Source of the DNA: CADCVT01 sp036389155
GTDB lineage: Bacteria > Actinomycetota > Thermoleophilia > Solirubrobacterales > Solirubrobacteraceae
Direction: 5' to 3'
Assembly (NCBI GenBank): GCA_036389155.1
Contig: DASVQN010000049.1
Span: 1 to 64,000, forward strand
DNA: 64,000 nucleotides
The position numbers and the translations under genes were made by a program. Below, piece after piece: positions 48,449 to 57,829 of this stretch; position 1 is the first letter of the stretch, and each line of letters starts with the position of its first letter. A model generated the notes under the pieces. That model was not told where the DNA came from, made no database searches, and saw only the letters and a program-made list of their open reading frames with translations.

Positions 48449-49806
48449 GCGGCGACGCCCTCGGCCACCCGGCCGGCGACCTGCGGGACGAAGCCCGCCT
48501 GCGCCGCCCGCGCGGCGCCCTCGCGCCGCTCGCCCGCGAGCTTGAACAGGTACTCGTCGAAGTCCACCTGGATCGTGTGCCGCTTGGAGGAGACGTACCG
48601 CTTGCGCATCGCCTCCATGTCCTTCGCGATGTGCTCGCGCATCGCCTGCGGCGACGGCAGGTGGTACTCGCCGCGCGCGTACTCGGCGACCCACTGCCCC
48701 TGCGCCTCGGCCAGCGGCATGATCGCCCCGAGCGGCTGCAAGAGCCCGATGAACGCGAGGTTCGGGATCGACGGCTCGAAGACCCGCCAGAAGAGCTCGA
48801 TGTGGTTGTCGGGCGCGGAGATGAACGTCTCGTCGAAGAACGGGAACGTGATCTTGTAGCCCGTGCAGTAGACGACGACGTCGGCGTGCACGCGCGTCCC
48901 GTCGGCGAACTCGACCTCGTCGCGGTGCAGCCGCGCGATGTTCGGCTTCGGCGTCACCTTGCCGTGTTGGATGCGGTCGTGGATGCGCCCGGAGACCGTC
49001 GGATGCGCCTGGCCCATCCGGTGATCGGGCTTGGGCAGGCCGAACTTCTCGGGCCTGCCGACGTGCAGCGTCACGATCTTCTCGAGCATCCGTGCCCCGA
49101 TCGCCATCGGCACGCGCGGGCTCGTCGCCAGCGTGTCGAGCGGCTTGCCGAACAGGTACTTGGGGACGATCCACGCCCCGCGGCGCGCGGCGAGGTACGT
49201 GTTGGCGGCGACCTCGGACGCCTCGACGGAGATGTCCATCGCGCTGTTGCCCATGCCGAGCACGACGACGTCGAGGTCCTTCATCGACTCGTTGTCGACG
49301 TAGTCGTGCGCGTGCATCTGCACGCCCTCGAACTCGTCCGAGCCGGGGAACGCGGGCTCGGGCCAGCGCTTGTCCCAGTGGTGGCCGTTGGCGACGAGCA
49401 GCATGTCGTAACGGCCCGTGTCGCCCGTGTCGGTCGAGACCTCCCACGTCCCGTCGGGCAGGCGCTCGGCGCGCTCGACGCCCGTCTCGAACCGGATGCG
49501 GTCGCGGAAGCCGAAGTGCTCGACGTAGTCGTCGAAGTACTTCGCGATCTGGTCGTGCCGCGGGAAGTCGGGATACGACTCCGGCATCGGGAAGTCGGAG
49601 TACTGCATCCGCTCGCGCGAGGTGTTGATGTGCAGGTAGCGGTACGCCGCCGACATGCCGTTCTTGTTGCCGAAGACCCAGTTGCCGCCGACGCGGTCGG
49701 ACTTCTCGAAGACGTCGAAGTCGAGGCTGCGCTCGTGCAGCGCCTTCGCCGCGGCGATCCCGGACGAGCCGGCTCCGACGAGTGCGACCTTCGGCGTGGC
49801 TGTCAT
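48445..49806 (-). CDS. Flavin-containing monooxygenase
   Basis: A 453-residue FAD/NADPH-dependent monooxygenase. It has the FAD motif GAGSSG (residues 11-16), the fingerprint FEGVQMHAHDY matching FxGxxxHxxxY of the FMO class, and the NADPH site VVLGMGNSAMD. The Tyr at the end of the fingerprint points to FMO rather than Baeyer-Villiger activity (which would end in Trp). It oxygenates soft nucleophiles (N, S) or ketones. A GAGGAGGAG ribosome site (plus-strand 49816-49824) precedes the ATG. Followed by its TetR gene. Confidence 0.9.
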   Translation of the reverse strand: MTATPKVALVGAGSSGIAAAKALHERSLDFDVFEKSDRVGGNWVFGNKNGMSAAYRYLHINTSRERMQYSDFPMPESYPDFPRHDQIAKYFDDYVEHFGFRDRIRFETGVERAERLPDGTWEVSTDTGDTGRYDMLLVANGHHWDKRWPEPAFPGSDEFEGVQMHAHDYVDNESMKDLDVVVLGMGNSAMDISVEASEVAANTYLAARRGAWIVPKYLFGKPLDTLATSPRVPMAIGARMLEKIVTLHVGRPEKFGLPKPDHRMGQAHPTVSGRIHDRIQHGKVTPKPNIARLHRDEVEFADGTRVHADVVVYCTGYKITFPFFDETFISAPDNHIELFWRVFEPSIPNLAFIGLLQPLGAIMPLAEAQGQWVAEYARGEYHLPSPQAMREHIAKDMEAMRKRYVSSKRHTIQVDFDEYLFKLAGERREGAARAAQAGFVPQVAGRVAEGVAA

Positions 49807-49833
49807 CCGATCCCTCTCCTCCTCGGCACAAAA

Positions 49834-49849
49834 ATGACGCAGGCGTCAT
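49834..49849. promoter_or_regulatory. Perfect 16-bp palindrome, likely TetR operator
   Basis: ATGACGC-AG-GCGTCAT is a perfect inverted repeat (arms 49834-49840 and 49843-49849). It lies between the monooxygenase start (49806) and the divergent acylase start (49875), within both promoter regions. Size and symmetry fit a TetR-family dimer site; the obvious ligand is the TetR protein encoded in the monooxygenase operon. Confidence 0.65.
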
Positions 49850-49874
49850 GTTAGCGGCCAGCTAGCCTGCCCGC

Positions 49875-52316
49875 ATGCCCCGTACCGCCCCCCGCGCGGC
49901 ACTGCTCGCCCTTGCGGCGCTGCTCTGCTTCGCCGCCCCCGCCCTCGCCGCTCGCGACTACGCCGAGACCGCGCTCAACATCGTGCCCTCCAACCAGCCG
50001 GGCGCCGTTCCGGTCCCCGCCGGCGCGGACCTGCAGACGCAGATGTACGACGGCCTCACGCCGCTGTTCGACAACGTCACGAGCGACGATCTCACCCGCT
50101 TCTTCAAGTCGTCGAAGTTCGGCGTCGGCCCGGACGGCCCCGCGCGCAAGGAGACGGTCCCGCTGCGGGGCGTGTCGATCACGCGCGACCGCTTCGACGT
50201 CCCGCACATCAAGGGCCTCACGCGCGACGACGTGGTGTGGGCGATGGGCTGGGTCCTCCAGGAGGACCGCGGGCTGCTGCTCCAGCAGGGCCGCAACCCG
50301 GGCCGGCTCGCCGCGCTGGACGCGCCGAACATCGACGCGTTCGACCTCGTCGTCAAGCTCAAGCAGTACGCCCCCACCAAGCAGGCGGACGCGATCATCA
50401 ACCGCACCCAGACGCGCGCGCTGAGGCGCATGGGCAAGGAGGGCAAGGGCATCCTGCACGACATCGACGTCTACGTCGCCGGCATCAACGCGCGGCTGAA
50501 GTTCGAGAAGTCGCAGGTCCCGAAGTACACGCGCGTCGACATCTACGGCTTCATCGCGCTCGCCGGCCAGATCTTCGGCGAGGGCGGCGGCCGCGAGGCG
50601 CAGAACGCGAGCTTCTTCGACGCCCTGCGCAACCGCATGGGCGACGCGCCTGCGCAGGCGCTCTTCGACGACGTCACGCACCAGAACGACCCGGACTCGC
50701 CGACGACGATCTCCAAGTCTTTCCCGCAGAACCCGGTCCCGGCGACCCACGAGGGCAGCGCGGTGATCGACGCCGGCAGCCTCCAGCTGATCCGGCCCGC
50801 GCCGGGCATGCGCGCCGCGCAGCGGCTGCAGCCGCCGACCGCGTCGAACTTCCTCATCCTCGACGGCAGCCGGTCGACGAACGGCCACCCGTTGTTCGTG
50901 GGCGGCCCGCAGATCGGCTACTACTACCCCGGCCTGACGCTCGAGGCGGACATCTCCTGGCCCGGCCGGCAGGTGCGCGGGATCTACTCCCCCGCCCATC
51001 CGGGCGTCATCTTCATCGGCCGCGACCAGGACTTCGCGTGGTCGCTGACCTCCGCCGGCACCGACAACACGGACACGTTCGTGGAGTTGCTGTGCGGGTC
51101 GGACACGAAGTACAGGTACAAGGGCAAGTGCCGCACGATGGGCTCGGTCAACGCGGGCGTGATCACCGGTGAGGGCACCGTGCGCTACCCGACGACGGTG
51201 CACGGCCCGGTCATCGGCTACGCGACGGTCGACGGCACCCGCGTCGCGCTGTCGACCAAGCGCTCGAGCTACGGCCGCGACGCGCAGTGGATGCTCGGGT
51301 TCCGCCGCGCGAACCTCGGCAAGGTGCGCTCGGCCAAGGGACTCTTCAAGGCGTTCCGCGACTCGCCGTACACCTTCAACGTCGGGTACGCGGACGATCG
51401 GAACATCGCCATGTACTCGGCCGGGCGCCTGCCCGTGCGCGACCCCCGCGTCGACCCGCGGCTGCCCACCAAGGGCACGGGCCAGTACGAGTGGAAGGGC
51501 TTCCTCTCCCCCGCCGAGCACGCGCAGGAGATCGGCAACCCGACCGGCGCGCTCGTCAACTGGAACAACCGCCCCGCGCCGAACTGGGGCGCGTCGGACG
51601 AGAACTGGAACTACGGCTCCGTCCAGCGCAGCGACATGCTCGCCCAGAACCTCGGCAAGCGGCCCAAGCACGACCTGGCGTCGGTCGTCGGCGCGATGAA
51701 CGCGGCCGCGACGCAGGACCTGCGCAGCTACGACCTGACGCCGAAGCTGTCCGCGCTGCTGCGCGGCGGCCCGGCTCCGTCGCCGCGGGCGATGCGGATG
51801 CTCGAGCTGCTCGAGGGCTGGCAGGCCGCCGGCTCGTCGAACCTCGACCGCGACGAGGACGGGTTCGTCGACGCGGGCCCCGGCCCGGCGATCATGTACG
51901 CGCTGTACCCGCGGCTGGTCGAGGCGGTCCTCGGCGGGGCGCTCGGGCCGCAGCTCGACGAGTTCAAGCGGCTGGTCGGCAGCACCGACTCGAACTTCCA
52001 GGGGTTCAGCGGCGCCGCGATCACCCACCTGGACAAGGTGCTCGGGTCGCTCACCGGGCGGCAGTACCGCGCGCCGTACAAGACGCAGTTCTGCGGGGAC
52101 GCCGCGGCGTGCCGCGACCGCGTGTGGGCGGCGCTCGACGCGACGGGCGCCGCGCTCGAGACGCGCCTGGGCACGCCCGACCCGGACGCGTGGCGCGTCG
52201 AGTCGGGCCGGATCAAGTTCGCGCCGGGCGTGCTGCCCCGGACGATCCGGTTCACGAACCGCCCGAGCGGCATCCAGGTCGTCACCTCGTTCACCGGCCA
52301 CCGGCCGGCGCGCTAG
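49875..52316 (+). CDS. Penicillin acylase family Ntn-hydrolase (secreted)
   Basis: An 813-residue exported Ntn-hydrolase precursor of the penicillin G acylase/AHL-acylase family. Signal peptide MPRTAPRAALLALAALLC through PALAA. The A-chain contains DVPHIKGLTRDDVVWAMGWV. The nucleophile Ser324 sits in TASNFLILDGSRSTNG, the GSN-x-W/F...GS equivalent, and would become the N-terminus of the B-chain after self-cleavage. The oxyanion Asn occurs in a late NWNNRPAP stretch. It hydrolyses amides such as acyl-homoserine lactones or penicillins. Substrate not readable. TAGCCT lies 6 nt before the ATG. Confidence 0.88.
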   Translation: MPRTAPRAALLALAALLCFAAPALAARDYAETALNIVPSNQPGAVPVPAGADLQTQMYDGLTPLFDNVTSDDLTRFFKSSKFGVGPDGPARKETVPLRGVSITRDRFDVPHIKGLTRDDVVWAMGWVLQEDRGLLLQQGRNPGRLAALDAPNIDAFDLVVKLKQYAPTKQADAIINRTQTRALRRMGKEGKGILHDIDVYVAGINARLKFEKSQVPKYTRVDIYGFIALAGQIFGEGGGREAQNASFFDALRNRMGDAPAQALFDDVTHQNDPDSPTTISKSFPQNPVPATHEGSAVIDAGSLQLIRPAPGMRAAQRLQPPTASNFLILDGSRSTNGHPLFVGGPQIGYYYPGLTLEADISWPGRQVRGIYSPAHPGVIFIGRDQDFAWSLTSAGTDNTDTFVELLCGSDTKYRYKGKCRTMGSVNAGVITGEGTVRYPTTVHGPVIGYATVDGTRVALSTKRSSYGRDAQWMLGFRRANLGKVRSAKGLFKAFRDSPYTFNVGYADDRNIAMYSAGRLPVRDPRVDPRLPTKGTGQYEWKGFLSPAEHAQEIGNPTGALVNWNNRPAPNWGASDENWNYGSVQRSDMLAQNLGKRPKHDLASVVGAMNAAATQDLRSYDLTPKLSALLRGGPAPSPRAMRMLELLEGWQAAGSSNLDRDEDGFVDAGPGPAIMYALYPRLVEAVLGGALGPQLDEFKRLVGSTDSNFQGFSGAAITHLDKVLGSLTGRQYRAPYKTQFCGDAAACRDRVWAALDATGAALETRLGTPDPDAWRVESGRIKFAPGVLPRTIRFTNRPSGIQVVTSFTGHRPAR

Positions 52317-52319
52317 CGG

Positions 52320-53873
52320 CTACTTCGACGTCCGGAGGCCATCGCCGGAGTTCGAGTTCCCGTCGAGGAACTCGGCTTCGGCGACCTCGCGGGCGTGCGG
52401 GCCGTGGTAGCGCAGCACGTACAGGCCGTTGCGGATGTCGACGACGTAGACGAGGCCGTCCTTGACGATGGGGAAGCTCCACATCACGACCTTGTCGCGG
52501 CCGCTCGACAGCGCCGGGTCCTCGGTCTGGACGTAGGGCAGCGGGTCCGGCACGAACTGCGCCGCCGGCCGCGGCTTCGCCGGCTTGCTGATGTCGATCG
52601 CCTGCATGCCCGCCCCGTGCCACGTCACGAGCGCGACGTGCCTGGTCAGCGTGGGGTTGTGGGCGCTGAAGCTGGAGGCGTGCTCGCGGTCGGGCGGGAC
52701 GCCCGCGCAGTTGGACTCCTCGTTGACCGGCAGCTTGTACTCGGCGGCGATGCGCGGCTTGGTCTCGTCGCGCACGTCGATCATCCGCACCCAGCCCCAG
52801 GGGCAGCCGTGGTCCTCGAGGATCGCGGGGAGCTGGCCGTAGACCTCGTCGGTCACGAGCGCGTACGGCTTGCCCGGCACCTTCGCGGCACTGTGCGCGC
52901 CGGGGTTCGTCCAGAACACGCGGTCCTCCACCGGCGTGACCAGGCGCACCTGCGGGTTCGGCCTGGCGTCGGCGAAGTCGCTCGTGTCGGCGACGAGGAA
53001 GCCGCCGCCGAGGTACGCGAGGTACGCGCGGCGCCCGTCGATCGACAGCGTGAGGCTGTGCAGGCGGTTGTCCCGGTCGGGGTTGTCGATCACCGGCGTC
53101 CACTTGGCGATCTCCGGGAAGATCCCCTCGCGCGCCCGCGAGATGTCGGTGACGATCATGTTCTCGCGCTTGTTCGCCGGGCTCGAGGTCGTGGGCGTCG
53201 TCTGGTACATGAGCACCCGCCCGCGGCGGAGCGGGTCGTTCCAGATGAAGAACTCGTGCGGCTGCTGCGGCGCGTTGCGGCTCGGCAGGTACGTCGAGAC
53301 GAGCTTCGGAGCGGCCGCGTTGGCGCCGCGGATGTCGTAGAACTTGACCGTCGAGCGGGCGTACGACGCCCCGAGGAGCGACGGGCTCAGGCAGTGGTGC
53401 AGCAGCTCCGAGCACGCGTGGTTGAGGACCATGAGCAGGCCCTGCTCGGGGAGGATGCGCAGCTCGCGCGAGCTCTCGCCCGGCCGGCCCTCGTCGGGCG
53501 GGCCGATCTGGCCGACGACCTGCGGCTTGCTCGGGTCGCTGACGTCGACGACCATCACGCCGGCGTTCGGCGACTGCGACGCGTCGCTGCGGTTGCCGAC
53601 GTAGGCGTAGTCGCCGTACACCGCCAGCGCGGCGTTCATGCCGCGGTTGTTCAGGGGGCTGTGGCCGACGAGCTCGAACGAGCCGGGGGCGTCGCGCCGC
53701 GTCGCGGCACGGATCTCGGCCGCCGTGCGCGGCGCCTGCCGGGGGAAGACGGGCAGCATGTGCCGCGCGAGGCCGGGCAGCGGAAGGTCCGGCGAGCTCT
53801 CGTCGTGGGCGGCGGCGGTGGCGGGCGCGGCGAGCACGGCGAAGGCGGCGGCGACCGCTGACAAGGGGCGCAT
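52320..53873 (-). CDS. Secreted LVIVD-repeat propeller protein
   Basis: A 517-residue exported protein. A signal peptide (AVAAAFAVLAAPATAAAH) precedes a long propeller with LVIVD-type repeats: AGVMVVDVSDPSKPQVVGQI, GGFLVADTSDF, WVRMIDVRDETKPRIAAEY, MQAIDISKPAKPRPAAQF and VYVVDIRNGLYVLRYHG. LVIVD repeats form beta-propellers that bind partners at the cell surface. His-rich patches (NHACSELLHHC) could bind metal. Convergent with the acylase, with 3 bp between stops. Confidence 0.8.
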   Translation of the reverse strand: MRPLSAVAAAFAVLAAPATAAAHDESSPDLPLPGLARHMLPVFPRQAPRTAAEIRAATRRDAPGSFELVGHSPLNNRGMNAALAVYGDYAYVGNRSDASQSPNAGVMVVDVSDPSKPQVVGQIGPPDEGRPGESSRELRILPEQGLLMVLNHACSELLHHCLSPSLLGASYARSTVKFYDIRGANAAAPKLVSTYLPSRNAPQQPHEFFIWNDPLRRGRVLMYQTTPTTSSPANKRENMIVTDISRAREGIFPEIAKWTPVIDNPDRDNRLHSLTLSIDGRRAYLAYLGGGFLVADTSDFADARPNPQVRLVTPVEDRVFWTNPGAHSAAKVPGKPYALVTDEVYGQLPAILEDHGCPWGWVRMIDVRDETKPRIAAEYKLPVNEESNCAGVPPDREHASSFSAHNPTLTRHVALVTWHGAGMQAIDISKPAKPRPAAQFVPDPLPYVQTEDPALSSGRDKVVMWSFPIVKDGLVYVVDIRNGLYVLRYHGPHAREVAEAEFLDGNSNSGDGLRTSK

Positions 53874-53956
53874 GCCACCTGCAACGCACCGCTTCGCCGG
53901 CTCTTGCGGTGCGGCTCAGCGCGCGGTCGCCAGTCGCGACCCCCTCGTCGCGGCGC

Positions 53957-54388
53957 TCAGTGGTCGCGGACCCGGCGGTTCGTCGTCAGGCGATGCACAA
54001 CGCTGCCGACGAGCACGCCCACCGCCGCCCCAGGCGACGCGATCAACAGGGCGCCGAGAGGCGAGAACTCGAGCGACCCGCCGCTGGGAGGACTCGGGAC
54101 CTCGTGCAGGCCGCTCGAAATCGCGATCTCGAGCGGCACGACGAGGAGACCGGCGAGGGGTATGCCCCATAGCGCCCGCAGCCCGCCGGCAGCGCCGGCG
54201 AGAACACAGCACGCGCCGACCCCGGCGAGGGAGCCGGCGGCACCCAGATCTCGCTGCTCGAAGAGCGCGCCGAACCCGTTGTACAGCCACAGCGCGAGCG
54301 CTCCGCCAACAAGCACGATGACGAGCACGAACACGCTCCGGGGACGCGCGGGTTGATCAGCGCGCGGCGTCACTCCCCGCGCTTGCAC
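53957..54388 (-). CDS. Small integral membrane protein
   Basis: A hydrophobic protein with four to five helices (FVLVIVLVGGALALWLYNGF, SLAGVGACCVLAGAAG, GIPLAGLLVVPLEIAI, ALLIASPGAAVGVLVGSVV), no recognised family. The start is uncertain: GTG 54388 gives 143 residues, GTG 54373 gives 138, and the frame extends to 54478 with low-complexity sequence. It is isolated between the LVIVD gene and the CocE-type hydrolase, all on the minus strand. Confidence 0.55.
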   Translation of the reverse strand: MQARGVTPRADQPARPRSVFVLVIVLVGGALALWLYNGFGALFEQRDLGAAGSLAGVGACCVLAGAAGGLRALWGIPLAGLLVVPLEIAISSGLHEVPSPPSGGSLEFSPLGALLIASPGAAVGVLVGSVVHRLTTNRRVRDH

Positions 54389-54588
54389 CCGTCCAACCGC
54401 ATGTCGCCGCCCTGCTGCTGGTGGATCGTGGCCTCCCGGTCCGTTGCTCGCGACGGGACGGGTCAGGCGACTGCTCACACAGAGTCATCGCGCGCAAATC
54501 CGTTCCCGCCGCTGGGGAAGAGCGGATCATACGCTCGGCCGCAGGGCGGTCAACGCGTCAGTCGGGCGAGCGGGGGGTACGGTCCGGA

Positions 54589-56859
54589 TCAGCCGCCGTT
54601 CGTCGCGGCGACGTAGCGGCGGCTCGGCTGGCCGCGCAGCGCCGTCGCGCCCGGCAGCGGCGTCCCCCGCGCGTCGGCCCCCTCAACGATCGGCAGCACG
54701 AGCTTCGACGCGTAGGCGCCGCCGAAGCCGATCGTGTCCCGGATCGTCCCGTCCTCGAGCGTCTCGAAACGCCAGCGGGCACGCTCGCCGCCCGGCGCCT
54801 GGATGGTCAGGCGGATCCGCGACCCCGCGCGGAACGCGTGCGCGACCGGGAACACCGGCACGCGCACGATCGTGTACCCCTCCTGCGGCACCGGCCGCGC
54901 GTCGCGCGCGAGGTGCGTCGGGCGCGGGTCGATGGCGGTGGAGCGCTCGCGGTCGAGCTTGCGCTGCGACGCACGCAGCCACCCCGACTGCACGTACGTC
55001 TCGGCGCCGTCCGGCCGGACCTCGCTGAGCGTCGCCTGCAGGTCGGTGTCGCGCGCCGACGAGCGCAGGTAGAGGTCGACGCTGGAGGGGCCGGCGATGA
55101 CGACGTCGCGGTCGAGCGGCGCCGTCACGAAGCCGAGGCCCTTGCCCGCGGCGACCGGCGCCCAGGTGTACGGCGGCTGGGCCTTCCAGGCGTCCGCGTC
55201 CCCGGTACCCGGCAGCGTCTGCGCCGGCCGCGCCGCCGGGTCGCCGACGTAGGACTCCTCGCCCGCGGCGGCGGGCGGATGGCGATCGAGCGCGCCGCCC
55301 GGCCCGAAGTAGAACGTCGTCGCCCCGACCTGGCGGATGGGCCACGCGTCGTAGTCGAGCTCCCACGCGTTCCCCAGCGCTCCCGGGCCGGCGGGGCCGG
55401 CGCCCGCGTCCATGAGCAACCGGACGCGCGCGTCGCGCTCGAAGGTCGCGCGGGCCTCGGCGACGCTCGTCGTGCCGCTGAAGCGCGTCTGCTGCAGCTC
55501 GGCCGCCGGCGCATCGGCGAGCAGCTGGTACAGCGAGTCGCTCAGGCCGCGGATCGGGTCGGGGATCGACGGCACCTCATCTGCGACGTACAGCTCGAGG
55601 AACTCCACCCAGCGCGTCAGCGTCGACGGCCCGAGCGAGTCGACGTGCACGCCGTTCTGCAGCGAGATCCACACGCGCGGGTTGCTCTCGAGCAGCCCGA
55701 GGCTGTCGGCGAAGTGCCCGCTCGTCTGCTCGTCCTGCCACTGGCCGACGAGGAACGTGGGGACGTCGATGTCCGCCATCCACGCCTTCGGCGAGCGCTG
55801 GTCGTACAGCCGCGGCGTGCGGAACGGATTGCGGCGGATGATCGCGTTGGCGTGCTGGGTCTGCAGCCGCAGCCGCTGGTTGGCCCGGCAGTGACGGTCG
55901 CCCGCCCGCACGAGCACCTTCGCCCACTCCTGGCCGCCCTCGGGCGCGGGCCGCGCATCGGACTGGCGGTCGTCGAGCCACTGCTTGATGAAGCCGATGT
56001 TCCGCAGCCCGCCGGGGCGGTTGAGGTAGAAGGTGTCGTCGGTGACCGACAGCGGCGCGACGGCCGCCAGGTGCGGCGGGCGCGTGCCGGCGACGAACAG
56101 CTGCGTGATGCCGGAGAACGAGATGCCGACCATCCCGACTTTCCCGCCCCTGACCCACGGCTGCGCGCCCACCGTCTCGATCGCGTCGTAGCCGTCGTAG
56201 GTCGTCGGCGCGTCGAAGAGGTCGAAGTCGCCCCCCGAGCAGCCCGAGCCGCGCATCTGCACGCTGACCGTCGCGAACCCCAGCAGCGGCGCGATGACCG
56301 AGCCGACGATCGTGCTCGTCGCGGGCGCGAGCGGATCGGCCTTCGGGCTGCCGCCGGACAGGCCCGCGGCGACGATGGCCAGGAGGTCGTGCGGCGGCGC
56401 GCCGGCGTAGCCGGTGTACTCGACGACCGTCGGGAACGGCCCGTCGGCGAGCGTCTTGCCGGGCGGGAGGCGGACGGTCATCGCCAGCTCGATCCCGTCG
56501 CGCACCTTCACGTAGTTCAGCCCCTGCTTCAGGCGCTTGCGACGGAAGAACGCGGCGGGCGGGTTCTGGCCGGGCCGCAGGACGGTGAAGCGGGCCGACC
56601 GGCGCCCGTTCACACGGCGCACGCGGTAGCCGCGCCCCGGCGCGAGCTCGCGGAACATCCGGCTGCCGAAGCGGTCGGCGCGGCGCGTGACGAGCGCGCG
56701 GCCGCCGGGGGCGACGAGCGTCAGGCGCTCCCCTTGGCGCGCGCCGAGCACGTACGCCTGCTCGGTGCTGCCCCGTGCGGTGAAGGCGGGCGCGCTCGCC
56801 GGCACGAGCAGCAGGACGACGACGGCCGTGGCGAGCACGGCGGGGCGGGAGGCGCGCAT
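54589..56859 (-). CDS. CocE/NonD family serine hydrolase (secreted)
   Basis: A 756-residue exported hydrolase. Signal peptide (AVLATAVVVLLLVPASAPAF), a ~90-residue beta N-domain, then an X-Pro-dipeptidyl-peptidase/CocE alpha/beta-hydrolase domain with VKVRDGIELAMTVRLPPGKT, a GGD-style loop (RGSGCSGGDFDLF) and the nucleophile Ser in VGMVGISFSGITQ. The C-terminal jelly-roll domain typical of CocE is seen (VIAGPSSVDLYLRSSARDTD, LTIQAPGGERARWRF). Hydrolyses esters or peptide-like acyl bonds outside the cell. TACGGT (plus-strand 56867-56872) ends 7 nt before the ATG. Confidence 0.87.
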   Translation of the reverse strand: MRASRPAVLATAVVVLLLVPASAPAFTARGSTEQAYVLGARQGERLTLVAPGGRALVTRRADRFGSRMFRELAPGRGYRVRRVNGRRSARFTVLRPGQNPPAAFFRRKRLKQGLNYVKVRDGIELAMTVRLPPGKTLADGPFPTVVEYTGYAGAPPHDLLAIVAAGLSGGSPKADPLAPATSTIVGSVIAPLLGFATVSVQMRGSGCSGGDFDLFDAPTTYDGYDAIETVGAQPWVRGGKVGMVGISFSGITQLFVAGTRPPHLAAVAPLSVTDDTFYLNRPGGLRNIGFIKQWLDDRQSDARPAPEGGQEWAKVLVRAGDRHCRANQRLRLQTQHANAIIRRNPFRTPRLYDQRSPKAWMADIDVPTFLVGQWQDEQTSGHFADSLGLLESNPRVWISLQNGVHVDSLGPSTLTRWVEFLELYVADEVPSIPDPIRGLSDSLYQLLADAPAAELQQTRFSGTTSVAEARATFERDARVRLLMDAGAGPAGPGALGNAWELDYDAWPIRQVGATTFYFGPGGALDRHPPAAAGEESYVGDPAARPAQTLPGTGDADAWKAQPPYTWAPVAAGKGLGFVTAPLDRDVVIAGPSSVDLYLRSSARDTDLQATLSEVRPDGAETYVQSGWLRASQRKLDRERSTAIDPRPTHLARDARPVPQEGYTIVRVPVFPVAHAFRAGSRIRLTIQAPGGERARWRFETLEDGTIRDTIGFGGAYASKLVLPIVEGADARGTPLPGATALRGQPSRRYVAATNGG

Positions 56860-56866
56860 CGCGTGG

Positions 56867-56872
56867 ACCGTA
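56867..56872 (-). promoter_or_regulatory. -10 box TACGGT of the CocE-type gene
   Basis: ACCGTA on the plus strand reads TACGGT on the minus strand, 7 nt before the ATG at 56859, with no ribosome site between. Confidence 0.5.
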
Positions 56873-56925
56873 CAGGGCGCGGGCGTGGGCGTAGCGCCAT
56901 AACCGCGGGGGTACCTGATCACTGG

Positions 56926-57052
56926 ATGAGCTACCACGGCTACGACCAGCAGGCGCCGCGGCACCGGCTCGAGCCGGGGCGCGAGGGGCGGATCGACCGT
57001 TCGTGGCGCCTGATCGGCGAGAGCTGGCGCTACCTGCGCGCGGCCGCGGCTG
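56926..57052 (+). pseudogene. Displaced 5' end of the DUF6159 gene (frameshift)
   Basis: ATG 56926 opens MSYHGYDQQAPRHRLEPG and continues to RSWRLIGESWRYLRA, the conserved RxWxLxxxSWxxLR start of DUF6159 proteins. It then falls out of frame, while MALPALSAL resumes in the next frame at 57053. One surplus base (or two missing) in the GCG-rich stretch 57037-57050 explains the break. Confidence 0.55.
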
Positions 57053-57829
57053 ATGGCGCTGCCCGCCCTGTCTGCGCTGTTCACGACGCTGGCGGCGGTG
57101 GCGATCGCCATCGCCGTCCTCCTTCCGCAGCAGGACGGCGTCGACGTCGTCTCCCTCGTCGTCCTCGCGGCCGTGCTCGGCGTGGTGCTCACGTGCGTGG
57201 GTACCTACTTCAACGTCGGCTTCCTGTCGATGGTCCTCGCGAGCCGACGCAGCGACGAGCCGACCGTCCGCGACGGCCTGCGCGCGGCGACGCATCGCCT
57301 GCCGCAGATCGTCGTGTGGAGCGTGCTGTCGACGGTCGTCGGCGGGGCGCTGCAGGGGCTGTCGCAGCTCCCCGGCGGCGACTTCATCGGTCGCGCGCTC
57401 GGGTGGCTCGGCGGCGTGGCGTGGTCGCTCGCCACGTTCTTCGTCGTCCCGATCCTCGCGATCGAGGGCACCGGCGCGCTGGCCTCGATCCGACGCTCGG
57501 CGAGCACGTTCAGATCGCGCTGGGGCGAGTCCGTCACGGGCGACGTCACGATCGGGTTCATCTTCGGGCTGCTCACGATCCCGGGAGCGATCCTCGTCGC
57601 GATCGGCGTCGCGAGCCTCGACGGCGGGTCGTCCGTCGTCTGCGGCGCGCTCATCGCTGCCGGCGTCGCGGGCGTCGTCGTCCCGATGGTCGCCGCGTCC
57701 GCGCTGACGCAGCTCTTCACGATGGAGCTCTACCTGTTCGACCAGGACCGCCCGGCGAGCGCGCCCTTCGCGACGGAGGACCTGAAGGCCGCGATGAAGC
57801 AGCGCAAGCGCGGCTGGCTGCGCCGCTAG
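57053..57829 (+). CDS. DUF6159-like membrane protein, frameshifted at its N-terminus
   Basis: The intact frame encodes 258 residues with six or seven membrane helices: ALSALFTTLAAVAIAIAVLL, VVLAAVLGVVLTCVGTYFNV, IGFIFGLLTIPGAILVAIGV and ALIAAGVAGVVVPMVAASAL. This matches the DUF6159 family, uncharacterised membrane proteins frequent in Actinobacteria. The family's normal cytoplasmic N-terminus is encoded just upstream in another frame (56926-57052). If the frameshift is real, translation could only start at ATG 57053, which has no ribosome site. Shares a CTAG stop with the convergent SDR. Confidence 0.72.
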   Translation: MALPALSALFTTLAAVAIAIAVLLPQQDGVDVVSLVVLAAVLGVVLTCVGTYFNVGFLSMVLASRRSDEPTVRDGLRAATHRLPQIVVWSVLSTVVGGALQGLSQLPGGDFIGRALGWLGGVAWSLATFFVVPILAIEGTGALASIRRSASTFRSRWGESVTGDVTIGFIFGLLTIPGAILVAIGVASLDGGSSVVCGALIAAGVAGVVVPMVAASALTQLFTMELYLFDQDRPASAPFATEDLKAAMKQRKRGWLRR

